Position numbers and translations under genes: made by a program | Notes under the pieces: model-generated | Seen by the model: only the letters and a program-made list of their open reading frames with translations | Told to the model about the DNA's origin: nothing | Databases searched by the model: none | In this document: positions 38,901 to 53,900 of the stretch, piece by piece | Position numbering within the stretch: the first letter of the stretch is position 1 | How the letters are laid out: every line of letters starts with the position of its first letter | DNA from: Agelas oroides | Lineage: Eukaryota; Porifera; Demospongiae; Agelasida; Agelasidae | Assembly (NCBI GenBank): GCA_949130485.1 | Contig: OX422188.1 | Span: forward strand, 323,391 to 387,390 | Length of the DNA: 64,000 nucleotides | Direction: 5' to 3'

Positions 38901-41900
38901 AAGCATAGTCCACCGGAGCTGGAAGACAAAAATAGAAATCAAATCATCACGTCTGTAGTTGTTTAGTTAAATGAGCTCAACCTACCCACTGCTGTTCCAT
39001 CCGTAGTTGATATCAAGACAGAAACTGCTATTGATGTCTCTCCAACCTTCACAATTCTAAGGTTTTGTTCTTCACCCTCAGGCACAATGTAATTGGCAGG
39101 ATTGAACTCAATTATTACAGCTGCAGGAAAAAAAGGTAGGATTGGAATTCACTGTCATGCACATTATTCCATCTGCACTTAATACTAGGTTAAAATCTCA
39201 CAGTCATCATCGGTAATCTCAACTGTGGCTGTGTTTGCACCAAGCACAACTCCATCCTGACCAGCTGGCAGTGATAACTGAGCAGTGAACTGTTCTTCTC
39301 CTTCAAGAAGGTTGTCAAACAAGATGGGTACCATCACAACTTGCGAAGTCTCTGCAGCCAGAAATGTCACTGTCTCCAAAGTTGTTGTGTAGTCTTCTCC
39401 AGCTATAGAATGCATGTAAATACAACATACTTGATGTAAACAGTCACAGTAACATTTGCAAATTATTACGCACCTGTTGCAGAGCCATCTGCAGTATTGA
39501 ACTCCACACTGACTACAAGGGTTGTTTGGCCCCTCTTCACAACTGTGATGTTGGCAAGGCGGCCAGATTCAGAGACAACATAGTTTGTAGGATCAAACTC
39601 CGCTGTCACAACTGGAGATGGAGGTATGATTCACTATATGTCAGTATTATACAGCCTGGTTGATGCTCAAAACGGTGCACTCACACCCACCATCATCATC
39701 CTGGATCGTGACTGTTGCAGTGTCTGGTACCAGTCTCACCACCGTTTCCAGAGTGGATAACACAACCGTCAAGTTCTCTGGTCCCTCAAAGATAGTATCA
39801 TTCACCAACTCAATCTGAACACAACTTCTCTCTGAGGCTTCTCCAAAGGTCAGGACAACACTCACTTGCTGGTAGTCTGCACTAACTGCATGGGGTAAAG
39901 AGAAAAATTCATGGAGTACCTTCAACTGTACACAATTTTATCTTTCTCCAACATACCTACTGCACTGCCATCTTGGGTCACCAGTGTCACCTCTACATCC
40001 CTCTGAAGACCACCATCTATCACTCTGGCACACACTTCTACTGAGCCTTGTCCCTCATCTGATGGGTAGGTTTTATTCTCAAAACCAATAGTGACTCCTG
40101 TAGAGCACAGAAAAAATTGTATACATAAACGTAGTAGATTGTACATCACTTTGCAGGATATACTGTACATCTCTTCTGAACTATGATGTGATTGTCCTCA
40201 CCATCATCATCGACTATAGTGACGGTGCTAAATGGGCCAGGTATTACATCTGGATCAGTGCTGTTGAGAGTCACGTTGAACTCCTCTGGGTTCTCCACCC
40301 TTCTGTTATTCTGGATTGGGATTCTCGCACAGGACTGGTTGACACTCTCACTGAATGTCAGTTCTAATGACACAGCTTGATAGTCCTCTTGGTCTGGGTG
40401 GATCAAAACAATTGTTACTAGCACCTGGAATCGGAAATGCTATTTGCAATAGGGCTAACCTATGGCTGACCCATCATCAGTGGATAGGGAGACAGTCACT
40501 GTTCTCTCCAAAGATCCATGTGTAATCACAGCACAGACTTCCACAGATCCCTCATTCTCTGGTACAGTGTATGTCCTGTTCTCCAACTCGATTGTAATTT
40601 CTGCTCAATGTGCAAATGTTAAAGTTTTAGTGCTTTTGACATCCTAATTATGTAATACCATGTGAACTTACGGTCATTATCTACTATCTCCGCCAAAGCT
40701 TGGAAATTGGTCCCGACTTCAACCAGGGTCTCACCAACAGGTACACTAAGTGCAGCACTGAAACTTTCCACATCTTCAAGTACATCATCATCTGTGACCA
40801 CCACCTCTACAAATATTTCCATTTCATCGGCCGGGATGGTGACAAGATAGTTTGTACGTGGTTCAAAGTCCCCTGGGCCTGTGAGAAGACACTGAGTCTT
40901 TGAGCTTTGGTCATACACTTTATGATCAAGTCATTCACCAACCAATGAGTGTTTCACAACCCTACCTTCCGCTGATCCTGGTGAAGTGCTGAACAAAACT
41001 GTTACATCTTCTGTTGTAGTATTGCGTTTCACAATGTGGAAAATTACGTCATCTGTCTCCGGAACAGTGTATGCTGTAGGCTCAAACTCCACCACCACCA
41101 CTGTAAAGCAACAGATTGCATTACAACAATTCTTTGCAAAAATTCACACAACACAAAGCTCAACTTACAAGTGTCTTCTGTGATAGTAATGTTAGCAGTT
41201 TCCTGTCCAATTGTCACTCCCTCTGAGCCATCACTGAGGACTGCAGAAAGAGTCTCCCTCCCCTCCACTGTGCTGTCTGGAATGGTGCGAAGAAGCACAA
41301 ACTGTTCACTCTGGTTTGGAGCGAATGTTACATTCTGTGCTGAGATGGAAGCATAGTCCACCGGAGCTGGAAGACAAAAATAGAAATCAAATCATCATGT
41401 CTGTAGTTGTTTAGTTAAATGAGCTCAACCTACCCACTGCTGTTCCATCCGTAGTTGATATCAAGACAGAAACTGCTATTGATGCCTCTCCAACCTTCAC
41501 AATTCTAAGGTTTTGTTCTTCACCCTCGGGCACAATGTAATTGGCAGGATTGAACTCAATTATTACAGCTGCAGGAAAAAAAGGTAGGATTGGAATTCAC
41601 TGTCATGCACATTATTCCATCTGCACTTAATACTAGGTTAAAATCTCACAGTCATCATCGGTAATCTCAACTGTGGCTGTGTTTGCACCAAGCACAACTC
41701 CATCCTGACCAGCTGACAGTGATAACTGAGCAGTGAACTGTTCTTCTCCTTCAAGAAGGTTGTCAAACAAGATGGGTACCATCACAACTTGCGAAGTCTC
41801 TGCAGCCAGAAATGTCACTGTCTCCAAAGTTGTTGTGTAGTCTTCTCCAGCTATAGAATGCATGTAAATACAACATACTTGATGTAAACAGTCACAGTAA

Positions 41901-44900
41901 CATTTGCAAATTATTACGCACCTGTTGCAGAGCCGTCTGCAGTATTGAACTCCACACTGACTACAAGGGTTGTTTGGCCCCTCTTCACAACTGTGATGTT
42001 GGCAAGGCGGCCAGACTCAGAGACAACATAGCTTGTAGGATCAAACTCCGCTGTCACAACTGGAGATGGAGGTATGATTCACTATATGTCAGTATTATAC
42101 AGCCTGGTTGATGCTCAAAACGGTGCACTCACACCCACCATCATCATCCTGGATCGTGACTGTTGCAGTGTCTGGTACCAGTCTCACCACCGTTTCCAGA
42201 GTGGATAACACAACCGTCAAGTTCTCTGGTCCTTCAAAGATAGTATCATTCACCAACTCAATCTGAACACAACTTCTCTCTGAGGCTTCTCCAAAGGTCA
42301 GGACAACACTCACTTGCTGGTAGTCTGCACTAACTGCATGGAGCAAAGAGAAAAATTCATGGAGTACCTTCAACTGCACACAATTTTATCTTTCTCCAAC
42401 ATACCTACTGCACTGCCATCTTGGGTCACCAGTGTCACCTCTACATCCCTCTGAAGACCACCATCTATCACTCTAGCACACACTTCTACTGAGCCTTGTC
42501 CCTCATCTGATGGGTAGGTTTTATTCTCAAAACCAATAGTGACTCCTGTAGAGCACAGAAAAAATTGTACACATAAACGTAGTAGGTTGTACATCACTTT
42601 GCAGGATATACTGTACATCTCTTCTGAACTATGATGTGATTGTCCTCACCATCATCATCGACTATAGTGACGGTGCTAAATGGGCCAGGTATTACATCTG
42701 GATCAGTGCTGTTGAGAGTCACGTTGAACTCCTCTGGGTTCTCCACCCTTCTGTTATTCTGGATTGGGATTCTCACACAGGACTGGTTGACACTCTCACT
42801 GAATGTCAGTTCCATTGATACAGCTTGATAGTCCTCTTGGTCTGGGTGGATCAAAACAATTAAAACTAGCACCTGGCATCGGAAATGTTATTTGCATTAG
42901 GGCTAACCTATGGCAGAGCCATCATCAGTGGATAGGGAGACAGTCACTGTTCTCTCCAAAGATCCACGTGTAATCACAGCACAGACTTCCACAGATCCCT
43001 CATTCTCTGGTACAGTGTATGTCCTGTTCTCCAACTCGATTGTAATTTCTGCTCAATGTGCAAATGTTAAAGTTTTAGTGCTTTTGACATCCTAATTATG
43101 TAATACCATGTGAACTTACGGTCATTATCTACTATCTCCGCCAAAGCTTGGAAATTGGTCCCGACTTCAACCAGGGTCTCACCAACAGGTACACTAAGTG
43201 CAGCACTGAAACTTTCCACATCTTCAAGTACATCATCATCTGTGACCACCACCTCTACAAATATTTCCATTTCATCGGCCGGGATGGTGACAAGATAGTT
43301 TGTACGTGGTTCAAAGTCCCCTGGGCCTGTGAGAAGACACTGAGTCTTTGAGCTTTGGTCATACACTTTATGATCAAGTCATTCACCAACCAATGAGTGT
43401 TTCACAACCCTACCTTCCGCTGATCCTGGTGAAGTGCTGAACAAAACTGTTACATCTTCTGTTGTAGTATTGCGTTTCACAATGTGGAAAATTACGTCAT
43501 CTGTCTCCGGAACAGTGTATGCTGTAGGCTCAAACTCCACCACCACCACTGTAAAGCAACAGATTGCATTACAACAATTCTTTGCAAAAATTCACACAAC
43601 ACAAAGCTCAACTTACAAGTGTCTTCTGTGATAGTAATGTTAGCAGTTTCCTGTCCAATTGTCACTCCCTCTGAGCCATCACTGAGGACTGCAGAAAGAG
43701 TCTCCCTCCCCTCCACTGTGCTGTCTGGAATGGTGCGAAGAAGCACAAACTGTTCACTCTGGTTTGGAGCGAATGTTACATTCTGTGCTGAGATGGAAGC
43801 ATAGTCCACCGGAGCTGGAAGACAAAAATAGAAATCAAATCATCATGTCTGTAGTTGTTTAGTTAAATGAGCTCAACCTACCCACTGCTGTTCCATCCGT
43901 AGTTGATATCAAGACAGAAACTGCTATTGATGCCTCTCCAACCTTCACAATTCTAAGGTTTTGTTCTTCACCCTCGGGCACAATGTAATTGGCAGGATTG
44001 AACTCAATTATTACAGCTGCAGGAAAAAAAGGTAGGATTGGAATTCACTGTCATGCACATTATTCCATCTGCACTTAATACTAGGTTAAAATCTCACAGT
44101 CATCATCGGTAATCTCAACTGTGGCTGTGTTTGCACCAAGCACAACTCCATCCTGACCAGCTGGCAGTGATAACTGAGCAGTGAACTGTTCTTCTCCTTC
44201 AAGAAGGTTGTCAAACAAGATGGGTACCATCACAACTTGCGAAGTCTCTGCAGCCAGAAATGTCACTGTCTCCAAAGTTGTTGTGTAGTCTTCTCCAGCT
44301 ATAGAATGCATGTAAATACAACATACTTGATGTAAACAGTCACAGTAACATTTGCAAATTATTACGCACCTGTTGCAGAGCCATCTGCAGTATTGAACTC
44401 CACACTGACTACAAGGGTTGTTTGGCCCCTCTTCACAACTGTGATGTTGGCAAGGCGGCCAGATTCAGAGACAACATAGTTTGTAGGATCAAACTCCGCT
44501 GTCACAACTGGAGATGGAGGTATGATTCACTATATGTCAGTATTATACAGCCTGGTTGATGCTCAAAACGGTGCACTCACACCCACCATCATCATCCTGG
44601 ATCGTGACTGTTGCAGTGTCTGGTACCAGTCTCACCACCGTTTCCAGAGTGGATAACACAACCGTCAAGTTCTCTGGTCCCTCAAAGATAGTATCATTCA
44701 CCAACTCAATCTGAACACAACTTCTCTCTGAGGCTTCTCCAAAGGTCAGGACAACACTCACTTGCTGGTAGTCTGCACTAACTGCATGGGGTAAAGAGAA
44801 AAATTCATGGAGTACCTTCAACTGTACACAATTTTATCTTTCTCCAACATACCTACTGCACTGCCATCTTGGGTCACCAGTGTCACCTCTACATCCCTCT

Positions 44901-47900
44901 GAAGACCACCATCTATCACTCTGGCACACACTTCTACTGAGCCTTGTCCCTCATCTGATGGGTAGGTTTTATTCTCAAAACCAATAGTGACTCCTGTAGA
45001 GCACAGAAAAAATTGTATACATAAACGTAGTAGATTGTACATCACTTTGCAGGATATACTGTACATCTCTTCTGAACTATGATGTGATTGTCCTCACCAT
45101 CATCATCGACTATAGTGACGGTGCTAAATGGGCCAGGTATTACATCTGGATCAGTGCTGTTGAGAGTCACGTTGAACTCCTCTGGGTTCTCCACCCTTCT
45201 GTTATTCTGGATTGGGATTCTCGCACAGGACTGGTTGACACTCTCACTGAATGTCAGTTCTAATGACACAGCTTGATAGTCCTCTTGGTCTGGGTGGATC
45301 AAAACAATTGTTACTAGCACCTGGAATCGGAAATGCTATTTGCAATAGGGCTAACCTATGGCTGACCCATCATCAGTGGATAGGGAGACAGTCACTGTTC
45401 TCTCCAAAGATCCATGTGTAATCACAGCACAGACTTCCACAGATCCCTCATTCTCTGGTACAGTGTATGTCCTGTTCTCCAACTCGATTGTAATTTCTGC
45501 TCAATGTGCAAATGTTAAAGTTTTAGTGCTTTTGACATCCTAATTATGTAATACCATGTGAACTTACGGTCATTATCTACTATCTCCGCCAAAGCTTGGA
45601 AATTGGTCCCGACTTCAACCAGGGTCTCACCAACAGGTACACTAAGTGCAGCACTGAAACTTTCCACATCTTCAAGTACATCATCATCTGTGACCACCAC
45701 CTCTACAAATATTTCCATTTCATCGGCCGGGATGGTGACAAGATAGTTTGTACGTGGTTCAAAGTCCCCTGGGCCTGTGAGAAGACACTGAGTCTTTGAG
45801 CTTTGGTCATACACTTTATGATCAAGTCATTCACCAACCAATGAGTGTTTCACAACCCTACCTTCCGCTGATCCTGGTGAAGTGCTGAACAAAACTGTCA
45901 CATCTTCTGTTGTAGTATTGCGTTTCACAATGTGGAAAATTACGTCATCTGTCTCCGGAACAGTGTATGCTGTAGGCTCAAACTCCACCACCACCACTGT
46001 AAAGCAACAGATTGCATTACAACAATTCTTTGCAAAAATTCACACAACACAAAGCTCAACTTACAAGTGTCTTCTGTGATAGTAATGTTAGCAGTTTCCT
46101 GTCCAATTGTCACTCCCTCTGAGCCATCACTAAGGACTGCAGAAAGAGTCTCCCTCCCCTCCACTGTGCTGTCTGGAATGGTGCGAAGAAGCACAAACTG
46201 TTCACTCTGGTTTGGAGCGAATGTTACATTCTGTGCTGAGATGGAAGCATAGTCCACCGGAGCTGGAAGACAAAAATAGAAATCAAATCATCATGTCTGT
46301 AGTTGTTTAGTTAAATGAGCTCAACCTACCCGCTGCTGTTCCATCCGTAGTTGATATCAAGACAGAAACTGCTATTGATGCCTCTCCAACCTTCACAATT
46401 CTAAGGTTTTGTTCTTCACCCTCGGGCACAATGTAATTGGCAGGATTGAACTCAATTATTACAGCTGCAGGAAAAAAAGGTAGGATTGGAATTCTCTTTC
46501 ATGCACATTATTCCATGTGCACTTAATACTAGGTTAAAATCTCACAGTCATCATCGGTAATCTCAACTGTGGCTGTGTTTGCACCAAGCACAACTCCATC
46601 CTGACCAGCTGACAGTGATAACTGAGCAGTGAACTGTTCTTCTCCTTCAAGAAGGTTGTCAAACAAGATGGGTACCATCACAACTTGCGAAGTCTCTGCA
46701 GCCAGAAATGTCACTGTCTCCAAAGTTGTTGTGTAGTCTTCTCCAGCTATAGAATGCATGTAAATACAACATACTTGATGTAAACAGTCACAGTAACATT
46801 TGCAAATTATTACGCACCTGTTGCAGAGCCGTCTGCAGTATTGAACTCCACACTGACTACAAGGGTTGTTTGGCCCCTCTTCACAACTGTGATGTTGGCA
46901 AGGCGGCCAGACTCAGAGACAACATAGCTTGTAGGATCAAACTCCGCTGTCACAACTGGAGATGGAGGTATGATTCACTATATGTCAGTATTATACAGCC
47001 TGGTTGATGCTCAAAACGGTGCACTCACACCCACCATCATCATCCTGGATCGTGACTGTTGCAGTGTCTGGTACCAGTCTCACCACCGTTTCCAGAGTGG
47101 ATAACACAACCGTCAAGTTCTCTGGTCCTTCAAAGATAGTATCATTCACCAACTCAATCTGAACACAACTTCTCTCTGAGGCTTCTCCAAAGGTCAGGAC
47201 AACACTCACTTGCTGGTAGTCTGCACTAACTGCATGGAGCAAAGAGAAAAATTCATGGAGTACCTTCAACTGCACACAATTTTATCTTTCTCCAACATAC
47301 CTACTGCACTGCCATCTTGGGTCACCAGTGTCACCTCTACATCCCTCTGAAGACCACCATCTATCACTCTAGCACACACTTCTACTGAGCCTTGTCCCTC
47401 ATCTGATGGGTAGGTTTTATTCTCAAAACCAATAGTGACTCCTGTAGAGCACAGAAAAAATTGTACACATAAACGTAGTAGGTTGTACATCACTTTGCAG
47501 GATATACTGTACATCTCTTCTGAACTATGATGTGATTGTCCTCACCATCATCATCGACTATAGTGACGGTGCTAAATGGGCCAGGTATTACATCTGGATC
47601 AGTGCTGTTGAGAGTCACGTTGAACTCCTCTGGGTTCTCCACCCTTCTGTTATTCTGGATTGGGATTCTCACACAGGACTGGTTGACACTCTCACTGAAT
47701 GTCAGTTCCATTGATACAGCTTGATAGTCCTCTTGGTCTGGGTGGATCAAAACAATTAAAACTAGCACCTGGCATCGGAAATGTTATTTGCATTAGGGCT
47801 AACCTATGGCAGAGCCATCATCAGTGGATAGGGAGACAGTCACTGTTCTCTCCAAAGATCCACGTGTAATCACAGCACAGACTTCCACAGATCCCTCATT

Positions 47901-50900
47901 CTCTGGTACAGTGTATGTCCTGTTCTCCAACTCGATTGTAATTTCTGCTCAATGTGCAAATGTTAAAGTTTTAGTGCTTTTGACATCCTAATTATGTAAT
48001 ACCATGTGAACTTACGGTCATTATCTACTATCTCCGCCAAAGCTTGGAAATTGGTCCCGACTTCAACCAGGGTCTCACCAACAGGTACACTAAGTGCAGC
48101 ACTGAAACTTTCCACATCTTCAAGTACATCATCATCTGTGACCACCACCTCTACAAATATTTCCATTTCATCGGCCGGGATGGTGACAAGATAGTTTGTA
48201 CGTGGTTCAAAGTCCCCTGGGCCTGTGAGAAGACACTGAGTCTTTGAGCTTTGGTCATACACTTTATGATCAAGTCATTCACCAACCAATGAGTGTTTCA
48301 CAACCCTACCTTCCGCTGATCCTGGTGAAGTGCTGAACAAAACTGTTACATCTTCTGTTGTAGTATTGCGTTTCACAATGTGGAAAATTACGTCATCTGT
48401 CTCCGGAACAGTGTATGCTGTAGGCTCAAACTCCACCACCACCACTGTAAAGCAACAGATTGCATTACAACAATTCTTTGCAAAAATTCACACAACACAA
48501 AGCTCAACTTACAAGTGTCTTCTGTGATAGTAATGTTAGCAGTTTCCTGTCCAATTGTCACTCCCTCTGAGCCATCACTGAGGACTGCAGAAAGAGTCTC
48601 CCTCCCCTCCACTGTGCTGTCTGGAATGGTGCGAAGAAGCACAAACTGTTCACTCTGGTTTGGAGCGAATGTTACATTCTGTGCTGAGATGGAAGCATAG
48701 TCCACCGGAGCTGGAAGACAAAAATAGAAATCAAATCATCATGTCTGTAGTTGTTTAGTTAAATGAGCTCAACCTACCCACTGCTGTTCCATCCGTAGTT
48801 GATATCAAGACAGAAACTGCTATTGATGCCTCTCCAACCTTCACAATTCTAAGGTTTTGTTCTTCACCCTCGGGCACAATGTAATTGGCAGGATTGAACT
48901 CAATTATTACAGCTGCAGGAAAAAAAGGTAGGATTGGAATTCACTGTCATGCACATTATTCCATCTGCACTTAATACTAGGTTAAAATCTCACAGTCATC
49001 ATCGGTAATCTCAACTGTGGCTGTGTTTGCACCAAGCACAACTCCATCCTGACCAGCTGGCAGTGATAACTGAGCAGTGAACTGTTCTTCTCCTTCAAGA
49101 AGGTTGTCAAACAAGATGGGTACCATCACAACTTGCGAAGTCTCTGCAGCCAGAAATGTCACTGTCTCCAAAGTTGTTGTGTAGTCTTCTCCAGCTATAG
49201 AATGCATGTAGATACAACATACTTGATGTAAACAGTCACAGTAACATTTGCAAATTATTACGCACCTGTTGCAGAGCCGTCTGCAGTATTGAACTCCACA
49301 CTGACTACAAGGGTTGTTTGGCCCCTCTTCACAACTGTGATGTTGGCAAGGCGGCCAGACTCAGAGACAACATAGCTTGTAGGATCAAACTCCGCTGTCA
49401 CAACTGGAGATGGAGGTATGATTCACTATATGTCAGTATTATACAGCCTGGTTGATGCTCAAAACGGTGCACTCACACCCACCATCATCATCCTGGATCG
49501 TGACTGTTGCAGTGTCTGGTACCAGTCTCACTACCGTTTCCACAGTGGATAACACAACCGTCAAGTTCTCTGGTCCTTCAAAGATAGTATCATTCACCAA
49601 CTCAATCTGAACACAACTTCTCTCTGAGGCTTCTCCAAAGGTCAGGACAACACTCACTTGCTGGTAGTCTGCACTAACTGCATGGGGTAAAGAGAAAAAT
49701 TCATGGAGTACCTTCAACTGTACACAATTTTATCTTTCTCCAACATACCTACTGCACTGCCATCTTGGGTCACCAGTGTCACCTCTACATCCCTCTGAAG
49801 ACCACCATCTATCACTCTAGCACACACTTCTACTGAGCCTTGTCCCTCATCTGATGGGTAGGTTTTATTCTCAAAACCAATAGTGACTCCTGTAGAGCAC
49901 AGAAAAAATTGTACACATAAACGTAGTAGGTTGTACATCACTTTGCAGGATATACTGTACATCTCTTCTGAACTATGATGTGATTGTCCTCACCATCATC
50001 ATCGACTATAGTGACGGTGCTAAATGGGCCAGGTATTACATCTGGATCAGTGCTGTTGAGAGTCACGTTGAACTCCTCTGGGTTCTCCACCCTTCTGTTA
50101 TTCTGGATTGGGATTCTCGCACAGGACTGGTTGACACTCTCACTGAATGTCAGTTCTAATGACACAGCTTGATAGTCCTCTTGGTCTGGGTGGATCAAAA
50201 CAATTAAAACTAGCACCTGGCATTGGAAATGTTATTTGCAATAGGGCTAACCTGTGGCAGAGCCATCATCAGTGGATAGGGAGACAGTCACTGTTCTCTC
50301 CAAAGATCCACGTGTAATCACAGCACAGACTTCCACAGATCCCTCATTCTCTGGTACAGTGTATGTCCTGTTCTCCAACTCGATTGTAATTTCTGCTCAA
50401 TGTGCAAATGTTGGTAAAGTGTGTTTTAGTGCTTTTGACTTCCTAATTATGTAATACCATGTGAACTTACGGTCATTATCTACTATCTCCGCCAAAGCTT
50501 GGAAATTGGTCCCAACTTCAACCAGGGTCTCACCAACAGGTACACTAAGTGCAGCACTGAAACTTTCCACATCTTCAAGTACATCATCATCTGTGACTAC
50601 CACCTCTACAAATATTTCCATTTCATCAGCCGGGATGGTGACAAGATAGTCTGTACGTGGTTCAAAGTCCCCTGGGCCTGTGAGAAGACACTGAGTCTTT
50701 GAGCTTTGGTCATACACTTTATGATCAGGTTATTCACCGACCAATGAGTGTTTCACAACCCTATACCTTCCGCTGATCCTGGTGAAGTGCTGAACAAAAC
50801 TGTTACATCTTCTGTTGTAGTATTGCGTTTCACAATGCGGAAAATTACGTCATCTGTCTCCGGAACAGTGTATGCTGTAGGCTCAAACTCCACCACCACC

Positions 50901-53900
50901 ACTGTAAAGCAACAGATTGCATTACAACAATAATTTTTCTTTGCAAAAATTCACACAACACAAAGCTCAACTTACAAGTGTCTTCTGTGATAGTAATGTT
51001 AGCAGTTTCCTGTCCAATTGTCACTCCCCCTGAGGCATCACTGAGGAGTGCAGAAAGAGTCTCCATCCCCTCCACTGTGCTGTCTGGAACGGTGCGAAGG
51101 AGCACAAACTGTTCGCTCTGGTTTGGAGCAAACGTTATATTCTGTGCTGAGATGGAAGTGTAGTCCACTGCAGCTGGAAGACAAAAATAGAAATCAAGTC
51201 ATCACTTCCGTAGTTGTTTAGTTACTGTTAAATGAGCTCAACCTACCCACTGCTGTTCCATCCATAGTTGATATCAACACAGAAACTGCTATTGATGCCT
51301 CTCCAACCTTCACAATTCTAAGATTTCTCTCCTCTCCCTCTGGTACAGTGTATACAGCTGGATCAAACTCTATTATCACAGCTGAAAAGGAATACAAGAA
51401 AGCATAATTTAATACACTAGCATTGCGCATATATTAAGTTCGCAAACTACTCACAGTCATCATCAGTCATCTCAACACTGGCCATGTTAGCACCAAGAAC
51501 TACCCCATCCTGACCAGCTGGCAGGGATAACCAAGCAGTGAATTGCTCAGTTCCTTCGAAAGTATTGTCCGGCAAGATTGGTACCATAACGATTTGTGAA
51601 GTATCTGCAGCCTGAAATGTCAATGTTACTGAAGTTGTTGTGTAGTCTTCTCCAGCTGCAGAGTGCATGAAAATTAGTTATATAACTCTATGCTGTACTG
51701 AGCACAGATTTTATTCATTCTAACCCCTGGCAGAGTTGTCTGCAGTATTAAAGGTCACACTGACTGCCCGAGTTGTGCTTCCACGTTTCACAACTGTGAT
51801 ATTGGCAAGACGACCGGATTCAGAGACATTGTAACTTGTGGGGTCAAACTCAACTGTCACAGCTGGTAAGAGAGAGAGAGAGAGATACACACAATAATTA
51901 TTATGCTCTCTTCACAACATGATCGGTATGAATGCTTACAGTCGTCATCAGTGATCTCAATACTGGCCATGTTATCACCAAGCACCACCCCAGTCTGACC
52001 AGCTGGCAGTGATAACTGAGCAGTGAACCGCTCCACACCTTCAAGAATGTTGTCAGGCAAGATGGGCACCATCACAACTTGTGAAGTCTCTGCAGCCTGA
52101 AATGTTACTGTCACTGATGTTGTTGTGTAGTCCACTCCATCTGCAGAATGCATGACAATCTGTTCTATAACTCTATGCTGTAATAAATAGAGACCTTAAC
52201 AACTAACCAATAGCAGAGTTGCGTGCAGTACTAAAGTCCACGCTGACTGCAAAAGTGGTTTGTCCCCTCTTCACGACCGTGATATTGGTAAAGCGGCCAG
52301 ACTCAGAGACGGTGTAGCTTGTGGCACTAAACTCCACAGTCAGAGCTAGAGAGAGGTACAAAAATGCTTGAAATACTTTCTCTATAACACATAGGCAGTA
52401 TAAATCACTCACAGTCATCATCAGTGATCTCAACTGTGGCTGTGTTTGCACCAAGAACTACCCCAGTCTGACCAGCTGGCAGTGATAACTGAGCAGTGAA
52501 CTGTTCGACTCCTTCAAGAAGAGTGTCAGGCAAGATGGGTACCATCACAACTTGTGAACTTTCTGCAGCCTGAAATGTCACTGTCACCGAAGTTGTTGTG
52601 TAGTCTTCTCCAGCTGCAGAGTGCATGAGGACCAGTCCTATAGCTTTATGTTGTACTGAATAGAGAGCTAATTAATTCTAACCAATGGCAGAACCATCTG
52701 AAGTATCAAACTCCAAACTGACTGCAAGTGTCGTTTGTCTCCTCTTTACAATTGTGAGGTTAGCAAAGCGGCCAGACTCAGAGACAGTGTAGCTTGTGGG
52801 ATTGAACTCCACTGTTACAGCTGGAGGGAGAGAAACATATGATTATAATACATACTTACTTAACAATACTAGCTGAATAAATTACTCACTGTCATCATCA
52901 GCAATCTCAACTGTGGTCGTGTCTGCACCAAGCACTACCCCAGTCTGACCAGCTGGCAGTGATAACCGAGCAGTGAACTGTTCGACTCCTTCGAACGTAT
53001 TGTCAATCAAGATGGGTACCATAACTATTTGTGAAGTATCTGCAGCCTGAAATGTCAATGTTACTGAAGTTGTTGTGTAGTCTTCTCCAGCTGCAGAGTG
53101 CATGAAAATTAGTTACATAACTCTATGCTGTACTGACCACAGATTTATTCATTCTAACCCCTGGCAGAGTTGTCTGCAGTATTAAAGATCACACTGACTG
53201 CCTGAGTTGTGCTTCCATGTTTCACAACTGTGATATTGGCAAGACGACCAGATTCAGAGACATTGTAACGTGTGGGATCAAACTCAACTGTCACAGCTGG
53301 TAAGAGAGAGAGAGAAATACAAACAATAATTATTATGCTCTTTTACAACATTATCAGTATGAATGCTTACAGTCGTCATCAGTGATCTCAATACTGGCCA
53401 TGCTAGCACCAAGCACCACCCCAGGCTGGCCAGCTGGCAGTGATAACTGAGCAGTGAACTGCTCCACTCTTTCAAGAATGTTGTCAGGCAAGATGGGTAC
53501 CATCACAACTTGTGAAATCTCTGCAGCCTGAATTGTTACTGTCACTGAAGTTGCTGTGTAGTCCACTCCAGCTGCAGAGTGCATAAATTGTATAAATTTC
53601 AGCAGTTCTGAACAGAGAGCTTAATAATTCTAACCAATGGCAGAGCTGTCTGCAGTACTAAAGTCTACACTGACAGCAAGTGTTGTCTGTCCCCTCTTCA
53701 CAATTGTGAGGTTGGCAAAGCGATCAGACTCGGTGACAGTGTAGCTTGTAGGATCAAACTCCACTGTCACAGCTGGAAAATGGGATACACAAATGATTGT
53801 AATGCCTCCTGTACAGTATCACAGGATGCGTGAATGGCTTACAATCATCATCAGTGATCTCAACTGTGGCTGTGTCAGAACCAAGTACCACTCCCCTCTG

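Larger units (their letters stand above)
29867..51862 (-). repeat. Nine-fold tandem array of a 2.45-kb, five-domain Calx-beta unit
   Basis: Each unit has ten exons (138, 201, 135, 198, 135, 207, 141, 192, 141 and 195 nt), totalling 1,683 nt or 561 residues, and nine short introns. First exons of successive units start at 51862, 49403, 46955, 44507, 42059, 39611, 37159, 34699 and 32227, so the spacing is 2459, 2448, 2448, 2448, 2448, 2452, 2460 and 2472 bp. Units alternate between two sequence types in the middle, making a 4,896-bp higher-order period. Exon lengths are identical in all nine units, so the frame is preserved however many units are present. Confidence 0.9.

Noticed and set aside
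29000-51500. Plus-strand open frames of about 60-106 codons repeated every 2.45 kb (Ser/Thr-rich)
   Set aside because: They lie antisense to the Calx-beta exons and recur only because the exons do; splice signals and domain conservation support the minus strand.
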